This document shows, one piece after another, positions 61,795 through 64,000 of a DNA stretch of 64,000 bases. The notes under the pieces are model-generated. The model saw only the letters and a list, made by a program, of their open reading frames with translations. It was not told where the DNA came from and ran no database searches. Within the stretch, counting starts at the first letter, position 1, and every line of letters begins with the position of its first letter. The DNA lies in the NCBI RefSeq assembly GCF_900142185.1, contig NZ_FQZZ01000001.1, forward strand, positions 992,001-1,056,000, read 5' to 3'. This stretch comes from Lutimaribacter pacificus (GTDB lineage: Bacteria; Pseudomonadota; Alphaproteobacteria; Rhodobacterales; Rhodobacteraceae). The position numbers were made by a program, and so were the translations under genes.

Positions 61795-62706
61795 TCAGCG
61801 CGGCAGGGAATCGCCGTCCTCGGCCTGCGTGGCCATCCAGTCGCGAAAGGCGATCAGCGCGGGGCCGGCGGCGCGGGATTTCGGCCAGACCAGGTGATAG
61901 GCGCCCGCGCTTTCCACCGGCCCGCCCCAAACCGGCATCAGTCGCCCGGTGGCGAGGTCCTGCTCGGCCAGATAATCGGGCAGCAGCGCCACGCCCAGCC
62001 CGTGCAGCGCGGCCTGGGTGATCGTGTTGAACTGGTCGTAGACCATGCCGGACTGCCCGCGCGCGGCGATGCCGTGATGGGCCAGCCACTCGGCCCAGGC
62101 GCCGGGACGGGTCTGGATATGGAGGAGCGGCAGGGCGAGGATGTCCTGCGCCGCGTTCAGGCCGCCATCGGGCAGCAATTCGGGGGCGCAGACCGCGATC
62201 ACGCTTTCGCTGCGCAGCCGCAGCGCGTGGCAGTCGCCGGGGGGCGTGGCGCCGAAAAATATGGCGGCGTCATAGGGTTCGGTGTCGAAGTTCACGGCGC
62301 GCAGGCAGGTCGACAGGTTCACCGTGACCTCGGCATGGCGGCGGGTGAATTCCGGCAGGCGCGGCACCAGCCAGCGCATTCCGAAGGTGGGCAGGATCGC
62401 CAGGCTGACCGTGCCCGCGCCCGCGGGGGTGCTGTGCAGGCGCAGCCCGGCCTGCGCGATCTGCTGCAGCGCGGCGCGCACCTCGGCCACGTAGTCGCCG
62501 GCGGCGGCGGTCAGTTGCATCCGCCGCCCGCTGCGGTGGATGAGCGTCACGCCCAGCTGATCCTCGAGCCCCTGCAATTGCCGGCTGACCGCGCTTTGCG
62601 TCAGGTTCAGCTCGGCCGCGGCGGCGGTGGCGCTGCCCAGGCGGTCGAGCGCCTCGAGCGCACGCAGGGCGGAGAGCGAGGGCAGGTAGCGGCGTGGCGC
62701 AAGCAT
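61795..62706 (-). CDS. LysR-family regulator divergent from gcdH
   Basis: The 303-aa regulator has an N-terminal winged helix-turn-helix (LSALRALEALDRLGSATAAAAELNLTQSAVSRQLQGLEDQLGVTLIHR) of the GcvA type and an effector domain from about residue 90. The adjacent divergent glutaryl-CoA dehydrogenase suggests a GcdR-like role in glutarate/lysine/tryptophan breakdown. The ATG at 62706 (MLAPRRYLPSLSALR) was preferred to one at 62751, which lacks a ribosome site. The 107-bp gap to gcdH would hold the shared operator. Confidence 0.87.
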   Translation of the reverse strand: MLAPRRYLPSLSALRALEALDRLGSATAAAAELNLTQSAVSRQLQGLEDQLGVTLIHRSGRRMQLTAAAGDYVAEVRAALQQIAQAGLRLHSTPAGAGTVSLAILPTFGMRWLVPRLPEFTRRHAEVTVNLSTCLRAVNFDTEPYDAAIFFGATPPGDCHALRLRSESVIAVCAPELLPDGGLNAAQDILALPLLHIQTRPGAWAEWLAHHGIAARGQSGMVYDQFNTITQAALHGLGVALLPDYLAEQDLATGRLMPVWGGPVESAGAYHLVWPKSRAAGPALIAFRDWMATQAEDGDSLPR

Positions 62707-62813
62707 GTATTCCAAAACCTCATGAGTTGATGCGGAAAACGCGATATTCATGGCGGTTTGCCCGTGCTATTGCAAGGAAAACGCATAAAGCCCGCGATAT
62801 ATAGGAGAGCGAC

Positions 62814-64000
62814 ATGCCCGACGACAAACCCGCCCTGCGCGCCAAGGACATGCCCGACCTGGGCCGGTTCGACTGGGAAGACCCGTTCCGTCTGGACGAC
62901 CAGCTGACCGAGGATGAGCGCATGGTGCGCGACAGCGCCCGCGCCTATTGCGCCGAAAAGCTGCAGCCGCGCGTTCTGGACGCATTCCAGGACGAGAAAA
63001 CCGATCCGGCGATCTTTGCCGAGATGGGCGAGATGGGCCTGCTGGGCACCACCATCCCCGAGGAATATGGCGGCATCGGCGCCGGTTACGTGACCTATGG
63101 CCTTGTCGCGCGCGAGGTCGAGCGCGTCGATTCCGGCTATCGCTCGATGATGTCGGTGCAGTCCAGCCTGGTGATGTATCCGATCTATGCCTATGGCTCG
63201 GAGGAACAGCGCAGGAAATACCTGCCGAAACTGGCCAGCGGCGAATGGATCGGCTGTTTCGGCCTGACCGAACCCGATGCGGGCAGCGACCCGGCGGGGA
63301 TGAAGACCCGCGCGGTCAAGACCGAAGGCGGCTATGTGCTGACCGGCTCGAAAATGTGGATCTCGAACAGCCCGATCGCGGATGTCTTCGTGGTCTGGGC
63401 CAAATCCGAGGCGCATGGCGGCAAGATCCGCGGTTTCGTGCTGGAAAAGGGCGCAAAGGGGCTGAGCGCGCCGAAGATCGAGAAGAAGATGAGCCTGCGC
63501 GCCTCGATCACCGGCGAGATCGTGATGGACGGGGTCGAGGTCGGCGAAGACGCGCTGCTGCCGCATGTCGAGGGGCTGAAGGGCCCGTTCGGCTGCCTGA
63601 ACCGCGCACGCTATGGCATCAGCTGGGGCGTGATGGGGGCGGCCGAGTTCTGCTGGCACGGCGCGCGGCAATACGGGCTGGACCGGCACCAGTTCAAGCG
63701 CCCGCTGGCGCAGACCCAGCTTTACCAGAAAAAGCTGGCCGACATGCAGACCGAGATCGCGCTGGGGCTGCAGGCATCCTTGCGCGTCGGTCGCCTGATG
63801 GACGAGGCCAATGCCGCGCCCGAGATGATTTCCATCGTCAAGCGCAACAATTGCGGCAAGGCGCTGGATATCGCGCGGATGGCGCGCGACATGCATGGCG
63901 GCAACGGTATCAGCCTGGAATTCGGCGTGATCCGCCACGCGGTGAACCTGGAAACGGTGAACACCTACGAGGGCACCCATGACGTTCATGCGCTGATTCT
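62814..64000 (+). CDS. gcdH: Glutaryl-CoA dehydrogenase (runs off the window end)
   Basis: About 395 residues are present; the stop is beyond the window. This FAD enzyme oxidises and decarboxylates glutaryl-CoA to crotonyl-CoA. Blocks include [40 protein letters not shown] and [18 protein letters not shown]. The catalytic base is Glu386 in [10 protein letters not shown], the motif that separates glutaryl-CoA from other acyl-CoA dehydrogenases. AGGAGAG supports the start. Only a few C-terminal residues should be missing. Confidence 0.95.
   Translation, partial: MPDDKPALRAKDMPDLGRFDWEDPFRLDDQLTEDERMVRDSARAYCAEKLQPRVLDAFQDEKTDPAIFAEMGEMGLLGTTIPEEYGGIGAGYVTYGLVAREVERVDSGYRSMMSVQSSLVMYPIYAYGSEEQRRKYLPKLASGEWIGCFGLTEPDAGSDPAGMKTRAVKTEGGYVLTGSKMWISNSPIADVFVVWAKSEAHGGKIRGFVLEKGAKGLSAPKIEKKMSLRASITGEIVMDGVEVGEDALLPHVEGLKGPFGCLNRARYGISWGVMGAAEFCWHGARQYGLDRHQFKRPLAQTQLYQKKLADMQTEIALGLQASLRVGRLMDEANAAPEMISIVKRNNCGKALDIARMARDMHGGNGISLEFGVIRHAVNLETVNTYEGTHDVHALI

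Overview
This window is chromosomal DNA from a high-GC alphaproteobacterium, most likely order Rhodobacterales (Roseobacter/Paracoccus-like). The evidence is a complete RcGTA-type gene transfer agent (GTA) cluster, a pdhABC operon with a lipoylated E1-beta subunit, class II DAHP synthase, a citramalate synthase, and the order phoR-pstSCAB-phoU-phoB with alphaproteobacterial long-form PstC and PstA. No tRNA, rRNA, CRISPR array, transposase or integrase was seen.

Layout. 1-4.5 kb: the start of a cation:proton antiporter (minus), then fabF-mltG and a DASS/SLC13 transporter. 4.5-18.9 kb: the GTA structural operon in canonical order, g1 (TerS), g2 (TerL), g3 (portal), g3.5, g4 (protease), g5 (capsid), g6, g7, g8 (connectors), g9 (tail tube), g10 and g10.1 (chaperones), g11 (tape measure), g12, g13, g14 (peptidase), g15 (mega fibre protein), plus one small trailing gene. 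Most junctions are ATGA overlaps or very short gaps. The operon starts with a good promoter, a leader terminator hairpin and a 13-codon upstream frame. 19.3-24.4 kb: cysE converges on pdhC-pdhB-pdhA, with ftsB upstream of pdhA; a 9+9 bp palindrome lies in front of pdhA. 24.5-36.8 kb: an AidB-like acyl-CoA dehydrogenase, pgk-fda, two cyclophilins with a DUF4336 protein, an aminotransferase, cysS (mosaic), cimA, an alpha/beta hydrolase and a squalene/phytoene synthase-like protein. 37-39.7 kb: an IalB-like secreted protein, an intergenic region with two well-formed candidate sRNAs on the minus strand, and a HerA/DUF853 ATPase. 39.8-45.1 kb: a full branched-chain amino-acid ABC transporter (livK-G-F-H-M, minus). 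45.2-54.3 kb: a PQQ-type sugar dehydrogenase, a GlxA/AraC regulator, a base-composition-atypical secreted polysaccharide lyase, class II aroG, a PAS protein, yicC-gmk and a cystathionine lyase. 54.3-61.7 kb: the phosphate regulon phoR-pstS-pstC-pstA-pstB-phoU-phoB with three Pho-box heptamers at 11-bp spacing. 61.8-64 kb: a LysR regulator divergent from gcdH, which runs off the end.

The main features not explained by genes are: (i) a dispersed palindromic element family with four copies of different internal length (about 19.0, 36.9, 39.8 and 50.4 kb); (ii) a second small repeat family around GAGTATTTTCGGAACGATGAA-like sequence with four copies, mostly at gene ends; (iii) a composite hairpin between cysS and cimA; (iv) the tandem sRNA candidates at 37.84-38.11 kb, one with a CCUCC-bearing hairpin loop; and (v) the leader architecture of the GTA operon. 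Coordinates and motif readings come from direct inspection. Family names come from recognition of the protein sequences, with no database search.
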